Below are positions 7,661 to 16,858 of a stretch of 64,000 nucleotides of DNA, one piece after another. Source of the DNA: Citromicrobium bathyomarinum (GTDB lineage: Bacteria > Pseudomonadota > Alphaproteobacteria > Sphingomonadales > Sphingomonadaceae); NCBI RefSeq assembly GCF_021021475.1, contig NZ_JAINWL010000001.1:62001-126000 (forward strand), written 5' to 3'. The notes beneath the pieces were generated by a model that did not search any database, was not told where the DNA came from, and saw only the letters and a list, made by a program, of their open reading frames with translations. Every line of letters begins with the position of its first letter. The first letter of the stretch is position 1. A program made the position numbers and the translations under genes.

Positions 7661-8446
7661 ATGGCCACCTTCACCCTCCCCAAGAATTCCAAGATCCGTG
7701 ACAAGGGCGAGGTGCACCGCGCCGCCGAGGGGGCTGGCCGCGTCAAGAAGTTCAAGATCTACCGCTACAACCCGGACAGCGGCAGCAATCCGCATTACGA
7801 CCGGTTCGAGGTCGATCTGGATGCGTGCGGCCCGATGGTCCTCGACGCGCTGTTCAAGATCAAGAACGAGATCGACCCGACGCTGACCTTCCGCCGTTCC
7901 TGCCGCGAAGGCATCTGCGGGTCGTGCGCGATGAACATCAACGGGTCCAACGCGCTCGCCTGCACCACCGCGATCGAAGATCTGAAGGGCGATATCCGCA
8001 TCACCCCGCTGCCGCACATGGAAGTGGTGAAGGATCTGGTGCCCGATTTCACCCACTTCTACGCGCAATACGCCTCGATCCGCCCCTGGCTGCAGACCGT
8101 GACCCCGACGCCGAGCGGCGAGGAACGGCTGCAGAGCCCCGAGCAGCGCGAGCAGCTCGACGGGCTGTACGAGTGCATCCTGTGCGCGTGCTGCTCGACC
8201 GCATGCCCGTCCTATTGGTGGAATTCGGACAAGTTCCTCGGCCCGGCGATCCTGCTGCAGGCCTATCGCTGGCTCGCCGACAGCCGCGACGAAATGACCG
8301 GCGAACGGCTCGATGCGCTGGAAGACCCGTATCGTCTGTATCGCTGCCACACGATCATGAACTGCGCGAACGTGTGCCCCAAGGGCCTCAGCCCGGCCAA
8401 GGCTATCGCCGAAACCAAGAAGATGATGGCCGAGCGCGCGATCTGA
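7661..8446 (+). CDS. sdhB: Succinate dehydrogenase iron-sulfur subunit
   Basis: Electron-transfer subunit of respiratory complex II, linking the flavoprotein SdhA to ubiquinone at the inner membrane. The 261 residues carry the plant-type [2Fe-2S] site Cys81, Cys86, Cys89 and Cys101 ([10 protein letters not shown]...C), then the [4Fe-4S]/[3Fe-4S] ferredoxin part with CILCACC from 172 and [14 protein letters not shown] near the C-terminus. AGGA lies seven bases before the ATG. No sdhC, sdhD or sdhA is next to it, so it has its own promoter in the upstream intergenic region. It is followed with no gap by a thioesterase gene and then zapE, suggesting one operon. Confidence 0.97.
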   Translation: MATFTLPKNSKIRDKGEVHRAAEGAGRVKKFKIYRYNPDSGSNPHYDRFEVDLDACGPMVLDALFKIKNEIDPTLTFRRSCREGICGSCAMNINGSNALACTTAIEDLKGDIRITPLPHMEVVKDLVPDFTHFYAQYASIRPWLQTVTPTPSGEERLQSPEQREQLDGLYECILCACCSTACPSYWWNSDKFLGPAILLQAYRWLADSRDEMTGERLDALEDPYRLYRCHTIMNCANVCPKGLSPAKAIAETKKMMAERAI

Positions 8447-8914
8447 ATGGAGCGGGTATTCGCGCCGGTCGATTACCACCCGATTCCCGGAGAAGAGGGC
8501 TGGTTCAGCTGGAACCTGAAGGACGCGACGCGCTATAACGGCGTGGTTCTCGGGCCGCTGAAGGTTCGCCACGAGCAGGTCGGCGATCGGCGCTATACCC
8601 GGCTGCGGATGATTCCGGAGCACAAGCACACCAATATTCAGGACATGGTCCACGGAGCGGCCACTCTGGGCCTGATCGACATCGCCCTGTTTGCCGGCGC
8701 GCAGACGCTGGGCCGCGGCCACGACGGCCCGATGGTGACGCTGGAGCTTTCGACGCAGTTCGTTGGCGCAGGCGACAAGACCCGCCCGCTCGACGCAATG
8801 ACCGAGCTGGTCCGCGAGACGGGCAAGCTCGCCTTCGTGCGCGGCGAAGTGGTGCAGGACGACGATACCGTCGCCGCCTACTCGGGAATTCTGCGCAAAC
8901 TCTCTCACCGGTGA
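8447..8914 (+). CDS. PaaI-family hotdog thioesterase
   Basis: Small hotdog-fold protein of 155 residues, predicted to hydrolyse acyl-CoA thioesters. The conserved HG...D motif is visible as VHGAATLGLID (His69, Gly70, Asp78), followed by strands with the family's TLELSTQFVG pattern. Its ATG directly follows the sdhB stop codon, and its own stop overlaps the GTG start of zapE, so it is probably translated as part of an sdhB-thioesterase-zapE message. The substrate cannot be read from the sequence. Confidence 0.85.
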   Translation: MERVFAPVDYHPIPGEEGWFSWNLKDATRYNGVVLGPLKVRHEQVGDRRYTRLRMIPEHKHTNIQDMVHGAATLGLIDIALFAGAQTLGRGHDGPMVTLELSTQFVGAGDKTRPLDAMTELVRETGKLAFVRGEVVQDDDTVAAYSGILRKLSHR

Positions 8915-10035
8915 CTTCTGAGATGACCAACGTCGTTGCGCGATACGAAGAGCTGCTTGCGGCGGGCGAACTGCGTGAGGATGCGGACCAGCGCACGGCT
9001 GTCGAGCGGCTGGCTCAGGTGCAGGAAGCGCTGGAGGACCACTCCGCCCCCGGCCTGCTCGCCCGGCTGCGCGGTCGCAAGAGCGAGCCGGTGCGCGGGC
9101 TCTACATGTGGGGCGGCGTCGGGCGCGGCAAGTCGATGCTGATGGACCTGTTCTTCGAATGCCTCGCGATCGAGCGCAAGCGCCGGGTCCATTTCCACGC
9201 CTTCATGCTCGAGGTCGACAAGATGATCGGCGAAGAGCGCAAGAAGCAGCAGGAAGGCCCCGTGCGCCGCGTTGCCGCGCGGATCGCAGAGGATGTCCGC
9301 TGCCTCGCCTTCGACGAGATGGTGGTCAACAACACCGCCGATGCGGCGATCATGGCGCGGCTGTTCACCCCGCTGATCGAGGATCACGGCGTCACGATCG
9401 TCACCACCAGCAACCGCCCGCCGCACGACCTCTACAAGGACGGGCTCAACCGGTCGCTGTTCATTCCCTTCATCGAGCTGATCGAGCGCAAGCTCGACAC
9501 GCTCTCGCTCGACGGGCCGACCGACTACCGGCTCGACCGGCTGGCCGGGCTGGAAACCTGGCACACGCCGCTGGGCGATGCCGCCACCGCGCAGGTGCGT
9601 GAGGCGTTCTTCCGGCTGACCGATTTCGACCCCGACGATGCCGAGCACGTCCCCAGCGGCGAGCTGGACCTTGGCGGCGGGCGCAGCCTGCACGTGCCCA
9701 AGAGCCTCAAAGGCGTGGCGGTGTTCAGCTTCAAGCGGCTGTGCGGCGAAAACCGCGGCGCGGCGGACTACCTGACGATTGCGCGGACCTACCACACGGT
9801 GATCGTGGTCGGCATTCCGGTGCTCTCGCCGGAGAACCGCAACGAGGCGATCCGCTTCACCAAGCTGATCGACGCGCTGTACGAGCATAATGTGAAGCTG
9901 TTCGCGACCGCTGCGGCCGATCCCGAAGCGCTCTATCCGTCGGGCGAAGGCAGCTTCGAATTCGAACGCACCGTCAGCCGCCTGCGCGAAATGCAGAGCG
10001 ATGACTATATGGCGCGCGGCCACGGGGTCGAGTGA
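8911..10035 (+). CDS. zapE: AFG1/ZapE-family ATPase
   Basis: P-loop ATPase of the AFG1-like family. The E. coli member ZapE helps the FtsZ ring at constriction, and mitochondrial AFG1 works in turnover of respiratory-complex subunits. In 374 residues, Walker A GGVGRGKS is at 68-75 and Walker B CLAFDEM about 75 residues later, with a sensor-like TTSNRPP afterwards. GTG at 8911 was chosen because it makes a GTGA overlap with the preceding gene; an ATG at 8923 is the alternative. Neighbourhood with sdhB fits a link to respiratory complexes but does not prove it. Confidence 0.9.
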   Translation: MTSEMTNVVARYEELLAAGELREDADQRTAVERLAQVQEALEDHSAPGLLARLRGRKSEPVRGLYMWGGVGRGKSMLMDLFFECLAIERKRRVHFHAFMLEVDKMIGEERKKQQEGPVRRVAARIAEDVRCLAFDEMVVNNTADAAIMARLFTPLIEDHGVTIVTTSNRPPHDLYKDGLNRSLFIPFIELIERKLDTLSLDGPTDYRLDRLAGLETWHTPLGDAATAQVREAFFRLTDFDPDDAEHVPSGELDLGGGRSLHVPKSLKGVAVFSFKRLCGENRGAADYLTIARTYHTVIVVGIPVLSPENRNEAIRFTKLIDALYEHNVKLFATAAADPEALYPSGEGSFEFERTVSRLREMQSDDYMARGHGVE

Positions 10036-10054
10036 CGCCGGGTCGGCCCCGGCG
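10036..10054. terminator. Hairpin between convergent genes
   Basis: CGCCGGG (10036-10042) and CCCGGCG (10048-10054) form a perfect 7-base stem with a 5-base loop, immediately after the zapE stop and just before the stop of the convergent rpfF-like gene. There is no T-run on either side, so it is only a probable bidirectional termination structure. Confidence 0.4.
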
Positions 10055-10059
10055 GTAGA

Positions 10060-10983
10060 TCAGGCGGGAACGGGGGTGCGCCCCGCGCGCCGCTGCTGCG
10101 CGACGAGCCGGCCCATCAGCTTGAGATCGCGCTCGGTCAGTTGGAGCGCGGTATCGGCCCACTGCTCGGTAATCTCGTTGAGTTCGGCCAGCGTCAGGTT
10201 CCAGGTCCGCTTGGTCGCCTTGCGAGAGCCCAGCAGGCCTGCGTGGCGGCGGCTGTTCTTGGTGATGAAGAGTTGCACCGCAGCCTCACCCTCCCCGTCC
10301 GGCACGACCTCGTGCACCAGGCCGAGCGCGTGCATCTCTGCCGCAGTATACGTCCGGGCAGAGGTAATCAGCCGCTCCGCCGCGACGGTGCCGATCATCC
10401 GGCTGAGCAGCGCATGCGCACCCATCCCGGGGAACAGGCCGAACATGATCTCCGGCAAGCCAAAGGTCGCGCTTTCTTCCGCAATGATGAAATCGAACGA
10501 CAGCAATGACTCCAGCCCACCGCCCAGTGCAGCCCCCTGGACCAGGCCGATGGTCAGGATCGGCAGGCCCAGCCCCGCGATGTTGCGGTCGAGAATGCGG
10601 CAGCAGCGGTGCCCGTAGCTGACCAGCGACTTGCGGTCGCCTTCGATGATCAGCTGGCGAAACAGTTCAAGGTCGCCGCCGTAGCAGAATACGCCCGGCG
10701 CGTGGCTGCCAAGGACGAGGAAACGCAGGTCGTCGGGGCCGAAACTGCCCTCGATCAGATCCTGCCAGTGTTCGAAATCGGCGAGCATCGCGGGGGTGAA
10801 GCTGGCCCTGCCCTTTGGCACCATGTTGGTCCACAAGGCCTTGGTATCGGCGTCGTATTCGACCCGCAGCCCCTCCAGCGCAAAAAGCGCGGGTTGAATG
10901 TGGGGTGCATCTTCGGCGAGGATCGGATCGCCCGCCTCATCAAGGATGATGTGCCTCTCGAAATTCGTGCTCACGCGATTCAT
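10060..10983 (-). CDS. rpfF: RpfF-type crotonase, probable DSF-family signal synthase
   Basis: Crotonase-superfamily protein of 307 residues. RpfF enzymes make diffusible signal factor, a cis-2-unsaturated fatty acid used in quorum sensing, by dehydrating 3-hydroxyacyl-ACP and releasing the acid. Hallmarks seen here: GGDLELFRQLI, QGAALGGGLE and FGLPEIMFGLFPGMGA. The two glutamates needed in RpfF are present, exactly 20 residues apart (Glu158 and Glu178 in this numbering, as E141 and E161 in Xanthomonas). ATG at 10983 follows GGGGG with five bases spacing. The gene lies 135 bases downstream of the XrtA operon on the same strand. No rpfC or rpfG partner is in the window, so a plain enoyl-CoA hydratase role remains possible. 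Confidence 0.75.
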   Translation of the reverse strand: MNRVSTNFERHIILDEAGDPILAEDAPHIQPALFALEGLRVEYDADTKALWTNMVPKGRASFTPAMLADFEHWQDLIEGSFGPDDLRFLVLGSHAPGVFCYGGDLELFRQLIIEGDRKSLVSYGHRCCRILDRNIAGLGLPILTIGLVQGAALGGGLESLLSFDFIIAEESATFGLPEIMFGLFPGMGAHALLSRMIGTVAAERLITSARTYTAAEMHALGLVHEVVPDGEGEAAVQLFITKNSRRHAGLLGSRKATKRTWNLTLAELNEITEQWADTALQLTERDLKLMGRLVAQQRRAGRTPVPA

Positions 10984-11118
10984 AGAGACCCCCGTTGCCA
11001 CCATACGGGACGCGACGATCCGACCCGTGCTGCAAGTGCTAACCGATCGGCGGAGTCGCGGGCAACGCTTTATTTACCATACTGGCCCATTTTGAATCAC
11101 TTTTGCGATGGTCCGAGT

Positions 11119-13014
11119 CTAATTGTTGCTCAAAAGACTCACGCTTCTCTCCAGCATGAGCAATTGCCAAAGCTCGCGCGCATGATCGCGTCGGCCCGCG
11201 ATATGATCTTCCGCCAGCTGGGAAAGCGCGGCCGCGTCGAACCATCCGGTGTCGAGCAACCGCTCGCTGCGCGCCGCCGCACGCGCCGCCTCTTTCAGCT
11301 CGCTGCGGAACCACTGCGCGATGGGCAGGACGAAGCCCTGCTTGGGCCGGTAAAGGATCTGCTGCGGCAGCGTACCCTCCATCGCCTGCTTGAGCGCGAG
11401 CTTGCCCTGCCCTCCGGAAACCCGCCGCGTATCGGGCAGGCGTGCGGCCAGTTCGACCAGATGATGGTCGAGCAGCGGCTCACGTGCCTCCAAGCTCACG
11501 GCCATGCTGGTGCGGTCGACCTTGGTCAGGATGTCGCCCGGCAGCCAGAACTTGAGGTCGGCATATTGCGCCCGGTCGAGCCCGCTGCGCGCCGGTGCAT
11601 TGCGCATCAGCTCGATCAGCGGCTGCTCGGCACGATAGCCGCCCAGCTCGCGCTTCATAGCAGGCGAAAAAATCCGCCCGCGAAGTTCGGGGCTCATCAC
11701 GCCGAGGGCGCGCGCGTACGCCTCCTCCCCCGAGAGGGCGAGCGACTGGAATGTGGTCTTGGCGCGCAAGGGGCGCGGGGCCCAGTCCGCCTTGGGATAG
11801 AGCGTGGCGAGCGGGCCGAACACCGCTCGCCTAAGCGGCAGCGGCAGTGCACCGCGCGCGCGTTCCTCGGCGGCATGGAATACGTGGCGACGATAGCCCG
11901 CAAAGGCCTCGTCCGCGCCGTCGCCCGACAACGCCACCGTCACATGCTCACGTGCGAGCGCGCAAACCGCCGCGGTCGGCAAGGCGGAGGCATCGGCGAA
12001 GGGCTCGTCGAACATCGCCGCCAGCGCGTCGATCCGGTCGAACATCGCCGGGTCCACGATCCGTTCGTGATGCGCGGAGCCGAATTTTTCGGCGATCAGC
12101 CGCGCGTGCGCCGTCTCGTCCAGATCCGCCACGTCGAACCCGATCGAGCAGGTGGTGACCGGCTGGCTCGCGCGATCGGCCATCAGCGCGACCACGGCGG
12201 AACTGTCGACCCCGCCGGAGAGGAACGCGCCGATCGGCACGTCACTGACCATGCGCGATGCAACCGCGGTGCCGAGATGCGCCCGCAGCGCCTCTGCTTC
12301 CTCCTGAGCCGACATCGTCTCGCGCCGCTCGAAACTGATGTCGTACCAGCACACGGGCGGGTGCGGCGGCTTGCCGTGTTCGACGATGCGGTAGTGGCCG
12401 GCGGGCAGCTTATCGACGCCTGCCAGCATCGATCGGTGATCGGGCACGTAGCCCCATGCAAAGTAATCCTCGATCGCCAGCGGATCGATCGTCCGGTCGA
12501 GCGCGGGATGCGCCAGCAGGCCCTTAAGCTCCGAGGCAAAGGCAAACGTGCCGTCCGGCAGCAGTGCGGTGAACAGCGGCTTCACGCCGAACCTGTCGCG
12601 GGCGAGGAACAGCTGGCGGCGCTCGCGATCGTACAGCGCGAAGGCGAACATGCCGTCGAAACGGGCGAGGCAGTCGGCGCCCCACTGCCGCCACGCGGCA
12701 AGGATCACCTCGGTATCGCCTTCGGTCCGGAAGGCATGACCCAGCCCGGCCAGCTCGCTGCGCAGCGCGCGATAATTGTAGATCTCACCGTTGAACACGA
12801 TTGCCGCGCGTCCATCCGGCGAATGCATCGGCTGTGGCGATCCCTCTACGTCGATCACCGACAGGCGGCGGTGCGCCAGCCCTATGCCATCATCGCACCA
12901 CAGCCCCGCGCCGTCTGGCCCACGGTGAACCATCCGGTCGCGCATCCGCACCAGCAGATCGCGATCGACCTGGGCATGCGCCTCCCGCGCGAACAGACCG
13001 GCGATCCCGCACAT
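11119..13014 (-). CDS. asnB: XrtA-associated glutamine amidotransferase (asparagine synthase-like)
   Basis: Asparagine-synthetase B-type protein of 631 residues. The mature N-terminal Cys2 (MCGIAGLF) and the class II glutaminase fold occupy about 1-210 (HRGPDGAG, FNGEIYNY). The synthetase domain follows, with the PP-loop SGGVDSSA and the SGDGADEAFAGY stretch. It matches the form named exosortase A system-associated amidotransferase 1, which probably amidates a sugar or acid precursor of the exopolysaccharide instead of making free asparagine. It is the last gene of the long leftward XrtA run, starting 10 bases after the xrtA stop. Confidence 0.9.
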   Translation of the reverse strand: MCGIAGLFAREAHAQVDRDLLVRMRDRMVHRGPDGAGLWCDDGIGLAHRRLSVIDVEGSPQPMHSPDGRAAIVFNGEIYNYRALRSELAGLGHAFRTEGDTEVILAAWRQWGADCLARFDGMFAFALYDRERRQLFLARDRFGVKPLFTALLPDGTFAFASELKGLLAHPALDRTIDPLAIEDYFAWGYVPDHRSMLAGVDKLPAGHYRIVEHGKPPHPPVCWYDISFERRETMSAQEEAEALRAHLGTAVASRMVSDVPIGAFLSGGVDSSAVVALMADRASQPVTTCSIGFDVADLDETAHARLIAEKFGSAHHERIVDPAMFDRIDALAAMFDEPFADASALPTAAVCALAREHVTVALSGDGADEAFAGYRRHVFHAAEERARGALPLPLRRAVFGPLATLYPKADWAPRPLRAKTTFQSLALSGEEAYARALGVMSPELRGRIFSPAMKRELGGYRAEQPLIELMRNAPARSGLDRAQYADLKFWLPGDILTKVDRTSMAVSLEAREPLLDHHLVELAARLPDTRRVSGGQGKLALKQAMEGTLPQQILYRPKQGFVLPIAQWFRSELKEAARAAARSERLLDTGWFDAAALSQLAEDHIAGRRDHARELWQLLMLERSVSLLSNN

Positions 13015-13024
13015 GCAACGCTGC

Positions 13025-14569
13025 CTAGCGGGTCTGGCTGCGCTGGGCCAGCGCGGCAGGGCCGTCGGCGGCGCTGACGAAGGCCTGCAGCGCAGGCGCA
13101 GCGCCGGGTTCGGGGGCGGAGACGATCACGATCCAGCGCGGCTCTGCCCGCAAGCGCAGCCGGTCGCCCAGCGTGGAGATGCGGAACAGCAGCGGATTGG
13201 CCTGGCTGGTTCCATTGGTGACGAAGCTGGTCCACGCCACACGCCGGTCGCGGCCATAGGCCATGAGCCGATCGCCCCGCATGGCGTCGGGCGCAGGCGC
13301 AGCCTCGACATGGCGCCACGGCGTCTCGGGCGGCACCGCGCCCTCTTCGCCCACAGTGGGATCGGCGTCGCCGGTATAGGCGGCGAGGTAGAGGTCCACG
13401 AACCGCCCCTCCTGATCGCGATATCGGGTCAGCAGGATCGCGCTCGCCGCCTTCCCCGCCGGACGCCATTCGGGCGTCGCGGGATCGGCGACTTGCGTCC
13501 AGCCCGACACCGGCGGCGCGCGCAGCGCGGGCACGTTCGCCGCGCTCGATGTCGCGAGCGCACTCCACAGGCCGACCAGCACGATGGCCGAGATCAGCAG
13601 CGGGGCGAGCGTGGTCGCGGAGAGCGAATGATGCTCCAGCTTCGCAACCAGCGGATGGTCCGCGAGCCGCGCGGCGCTGAGCGCCTCGGCATCGGGATCG
13701 CGGTCGAACCAGCGCCACGCGAGCGCCAGCACCAGCGCGACGACGACGGCGAAGAAAACCCAGCCATAAATGATATGATCGACCCCGCCCGCACGTTCGG
13801 CCCCGATCACCTGCGCGATCGCGATGGTGCCCCAGGCACGCACGCCATTGGCGAGGATCGGCACCACCACGCACAGCGCCATCAGCGCGATCCGGCGCGG
13901 CCAGCGGTCCATCCCGATCTTCGCCGCGAGCACGCCCAGCGTGACCATCGCGACCACGAACTGCACGCCCGCGCAGGCCGCCGCGACCTCGAACAGGCCC
14001 GCAGGCGTGTCGATGAACACGCCATCGATATGCGCCTCGATCCCGCTCAGATGGGTCAGCGCGATGACAATCTCGGCAGTCAGCATCTGCAACGGGGGGA
14101 CGATTTCCTCCCCGAACGGAACGAGGAACACCGCGAAGGCGAGCGGAAACAGCAGCACCGCGCCCGCGCGGGGGCCGAGCAGCGTCAGGGTCGCCGCCTG
14201 CAACAGCATCACCGCCCCCGCCTGCGCCACGATATTGAGCGAGATCAGCAATCCGACCAGCCACACCGCCAGCGCGCCGATCATCAGGGCGAGGCCCGGC
14301 CACCAGCCGCGCGGCTCGATCTGCGTGAGCGCTGCGCGGCGGTTCCACACCAGCCAGCCGATGATCGGCGGCACGAACAGGATGTGCTGATAGGCGGACA
14401 CGGTCAGCCACTGATGGGCCATTGCGAACCACTGGCCGCCGGTCAGCAGCAAAGCCGCGGCCCACACCAGCGCCAGCCAGCCGAGCGCTTTCGCCCAAGC
14501 GGCGGGAACGCGCGACAGGGTGGCGGCGATCGGCGAGTGTCTGGGGTTGCGGATCAGTTCAGGCGGCAT
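13025..14569 (-). CDS. xrtA: Exosortase A fused to EpsI domain
   Basis: Multi-pass inner-membrane cysteine protease/transpeptidase that cleaves PEP-CTERM tails from exported proteins. The 514 residues have about eight membrane segments and the exosortase triad: Cys199 in AAACAGVQF, Arg244 in NGVRAWG and His265 in GVDHIIYGW. From about residue 310 a single membrane segment and a periplasmic EpsI-type (DUF3485) domain follow, so exosortase and EpsI form one chain. ATG at 14569 overlaps the end of the glycosyltransferase gene by 11 bases; an earlier in-frame start at 14587 is less likely. No PEP-CTERM substrate is encoded in the window. Confidence 0.93.
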   Translation of the reverse strand: MPPELIRNPRHSPIAATLSRVPAAWAKALGWLALVWAAALLLTGGQWFAMAHQWLTVSAYQHILFVPPIIGWLVWNRRAALTQIEPRGWWPGLALMIGALAVWLVGLLISLNIVAQAGAVMLLQAATLTLLGPRAGAVLLFPLAFAVFLVPFGEEIVPPLQMLTAEIVIALTHLSGIEAHIDGVFIDTPAGLFEVAAACAGVQFVVAMVTLGVLAAKIGMDRWPRRIALMALCVVVPILANGVRAWGTIAIAQVIGAERAGGVDHIIYGWVFFAVVVALVLALAWRWFDRDPDAEALSAARLADHPLVAKLEHHSLSATTLAPLLISAIVLVGLWSALATSSAANVPALRAPPVSGWTQVADPATPEWRPAGKAASAILLTRYRDQEGRFVDLYLAAYTGDADPTVGEEGAVPPETPWRHVEAAPAPDAMRGDRLMAYGRDRRVAWTSFVTNGTSQANPLLFRISTLGDRLRLRAEPRWIVIVSAPEPGAAPALQAFVSAADGPAALAQRSQTR

Positions 14570-15785
14570 CGCGCACCGGGTCCGCATCGGACGGACGCAG
14601 CAGCTGAGGCAGCCCGGCGAGCATTGCTGGCCAACTCTGCTCGTTCAGCACGAATTCGCGCGCCGCCGCGCCCATCGCGCGGGCCTTGTCAGGATCATCG
14701 ATCAGCGCGAGCGCGCGGCCGATCATCATCCGGTCACCCTCGGCGACCGCGAAATGCTTGCCGTCCTCGGCCTCGATCCCCGTCGCCGCCTCGGGCGAGA
14801 CGAGCACGGGCCTCGCCATCGCCATCGCTTCGAGCACCTTGTTCTGGATGCCGCGGGCGATGGTCAGCGGCGCGCCGACGATGTCCGCTTCGGCGAGGTA
14901 TGGCCGCACATCGGCGACCTCGCCCCACACGGTCACCCCGGTGTGCTTGCCCAGCGCCTTGACCGCCGGGGTCGGCGCACGGCCGACGATGTGGAACTCT
15001 GCACCGGGGTGCACGTCGCGGATGCCGGGCAGAATGCGCTGCACCATGCGCTCCACAGCAGAGACATTGGGCGCGTAGTCCATCTGTCCGGTGAAGACGA
15101 TGTTCGGCCCCGGCCCATAAAGCGTGGGTTGCGGCGGGCACGCGTCGGGCGCGAAGAACTGCGCGTCGATCCCGTTGCGCATCACCCGCAGATCGATGTG
15201 GTTCATGCTCGAGACGCGGGTGCGAAACAGGTTCGCCTCGTTCTCGCTGATCAGCAGAGTGGTGTCCGCCATGCGGGCGAAGCGCTCCTCCGCCGCCGCG
15301 AGCAGCCGTGCTTCGCGCGCGTGGACCCAGGCCCTGGGGCCGTGGCCGGCCTCGCCATAGGCTTCGAACTTGGCGCTATCGACGTCGCACAGGTCGAGCA
15401 CGGTGCGGCCCGGGAAGTGGACCGGGACATATTGCGCCATCTGGCCGGAAAAGACGTAGATCGCGTCGATCGGCCGGTAATGCAGCACCTGCGCAACCCA
15501 CTGGCGCAGGCCTTCGTTCGCAAAGGCGGAGAGGCTGACCGGGTGCCCCTTCGCCATCGCCTCTGCCGCGGCGAGCATGTCGTGCTTGCGCCGGGGGACG
15601 AGGTGATGACTGGCCGCAATGCCGGAGAGGAACTGGTCGCCATAGCCCGAACCATCGTCGAACGTGCCGACATGCACGGGGCCGAGCGCAGCCAGCGCGC
15701 GCAGCACATTGTGCGAGCGGATCTTGTCGCCCCGATCGGGCGGAAACGGCACGCGATGCGCCAGAAACAGGGTTTCACCCGTCAT
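14559..15785 (-). CDS. XrtA-associated glycosyltransferase (family 4 type)
   Basis: Cytoplasmic GT-B glycosyltransferase of 408 residues, of the kind named sugar transferase, PEP-CTERM/EpsH1 system associated. The N-terminus FLAHRVPFPPDRGDK is typical, and the C-terminal half has GRAPTPAVKAL and the sugar-nucleotide site around GIQNKVLEAMAMARPVL. It should add a sugar to the lipid-linked exopolysaccharide repeat unit. ATG at 15785 was chosen because ATGA overlaps the stop of the upstream FemAB-like gene; an open frame extends further upstream inside that gene but has no family similarity there. Confidence 0.9.
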   Translation of the reverse strand: MTGETLFLAHRVPFPPDRGDKIRSHNVLRALAALGPVHVGTFDDGSGYGDQFLSGIAASHHLVPRRKHDMLAAAEAMAKGHPVSLSAFANEGLRQWVAQVLHYRPIDAIYVFSGQMAQYVPVHFPGRTVLDLCDVDSAKFEAYGEAGHGPRAWVHAREARLLAAAEERFARMADTTLLISENEANLFRTRVSSMNHIDLRVMRNGIDAQFFAPDACPPQPTLYGPGPNIVFTGQMDYAPNVSAVERMVQRILPGIRDVHPGAEFHIVGRAPTPAVKALGKHTGVTVWGEVADVRPYLAEADIVGAPLTIARGIQNKVLEAMAMARPVLVSPEAATGIEAEDGKHFAVAEGDRMMIGRALALIDDPDKARAMGAAAREFVLNEQSWPAMLAGLPQLLRPSDADPVRDAA

Positions 15786-16858
15786 GCCAGCCCCCTTGCG
15801 ATGACCGGGCCGATGGCGTTGGCGATCGGCAACGGCAGCTTCTTCCACAGGTCGATCTTGCGGCTGTAGGCATCGCTGGTCGGGTCCACATCGCGCGGCG
15901 CCGCGCCCGGTGCGCTCCACCGCGCATAGGTGATCGGCTCGGGCGTGAAGCCCCAGTTCTTCTTGTAATTCCACGGCCCGCTACCGGTCTTGGAGCGTCC
16001 GAAGTCGAACCGGATGCAGGCTTTTGTCCTGCGCGCATGGCACATCAGCGCGTAGTACATCCGCTCGTTCGCGCGCGCCGCGCGAGCGCGCCACACACCC
16101 CCGCCCCAGAAGGGGTAGGCGATGCGCTGGTGGTAGAGCGTCAGCACGCTGGCGAGCGGCGCATCCCCGTCCCACACTGTCAAAATGTCGGCGCTCTCGC
16201 CAAACCCGTCCAGCACCGCGTCGAACAGGCTGCGCGGAAAGACCGGGGTGCCGAGATTGTGAACGCTGGCAGCGTAGCACGCGTAATGCGCCGCGCGGTC
16301 GGGTTCGTCCGACCCCACGGTGACGTGCAGCTCGCCCTGAAGGCTCTTGCGGACCTCTGCCCGCTGCTTGCGCGGGATCGCGAGCAGTTGCGCTTCGTCG
16401 TCTTCCGCCAGATCGCACACGAAGCCCGAATGCTTGCCGGTCACCGCATCCCATCCGCTGGGCACGTTGCCGCCGCGCAGCTCGACCTCTTCGCAGCACA
16501 ACCGCTCGGCCAGCTCGCCAGCTGCGTGCGCCAACCGCGCCTCGCTGCCGGCATCGGTGGAGAGGATACCGCCATCGACCGCGAAGCCACTGGAGATCAG
16601 CGCACGGCCGAACAGCGGTGAACGCAATATCGTCAGCGGCAGCCAGCCGATGATCCGCCCCGCCCGCTCTGCCAGCAGACCGCAGGCCTTCTGGCCCGTT
16701 CCACGCTCGACTGCATTCAGCCAGGTGGGCAGATGGAACGGACTGCCGCCCTGCTCTTCCACGAAAGCGGCGATCCGCCGCGCTTCGTCGGCATTGTGCA
16801 GGTCGACCCGGGTGACCGTGTCGGCTGCGCGAGCGTCGGGAGCGAAGGGCGCGTTCAT
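15782..16858 (-). CDS. XrtA-associated FemAB-like acyltransferase
   Basis: GNAT-fold protein of 358 residues of the FemAB/Acetyltransf_6 group, named PEP-CTERM/exosortase system FemAB-related. Family members add amino acids to cell-wall precursors or acyl groups to sugars. The C-terminal half has RKQRAEVRKSL, then FWGGGVWRARAARANERMYY and RFDFGRSKTGSGPWNYK, conserved in the family. The start at 16858 (MNAPFAPD) makes an ATGA overlap with the deacetylase stop. A second protein of the same fold is encoded in the divergent operon at 27041. The acceptor and donor are unknown. Confidence 0.88.
   Translation of the reverse strand: MNAPFAPDARAADTVTRVDLHNADEARRIAAFVEEQGGSPFHLPTWLNAVERGTGQKACGLLAERAGRIIGWLPLTILRSPLFGRALISSGFAVDGGILSTDAGSEARLAHAAGELAERLCCEEVELRGGNVPSGWDAVTGKHSGFVCDLAEDDEAQLLAIPRKQRAEVRKSLQGELHVTVGSDEPDRAAHYACYAASVHNLGTPVFPRSLFDAVLDGFGESADILTVWDGDAPLASVLTLYHQRIAYPFWGGGVWRARAARANERMYYALMCHARRTKACIRFDFGRSKTGSGPWNYKKNWGFTPEPITYARWSAPGAAPRDVDPTSDAYSRKIDLWKKLPLPIANAIGPVIARGLA

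Noticed and set aside
10609-13077. Rightward open frame of 822 codons opposite asnB
   Set aside because: Mirror of the amidotransferase gene; composition rich in Arg, His and Gln as expected of an antisense frame in GC-rich DNA.
12882-14498. Leftward open frame of 538 codons overlapping xrtA
   Set aside because: Frame-shifted shadow of xrtA and asnB with extreme Arg/Gly content. XrtA in its own frame has the full catalytic triad.
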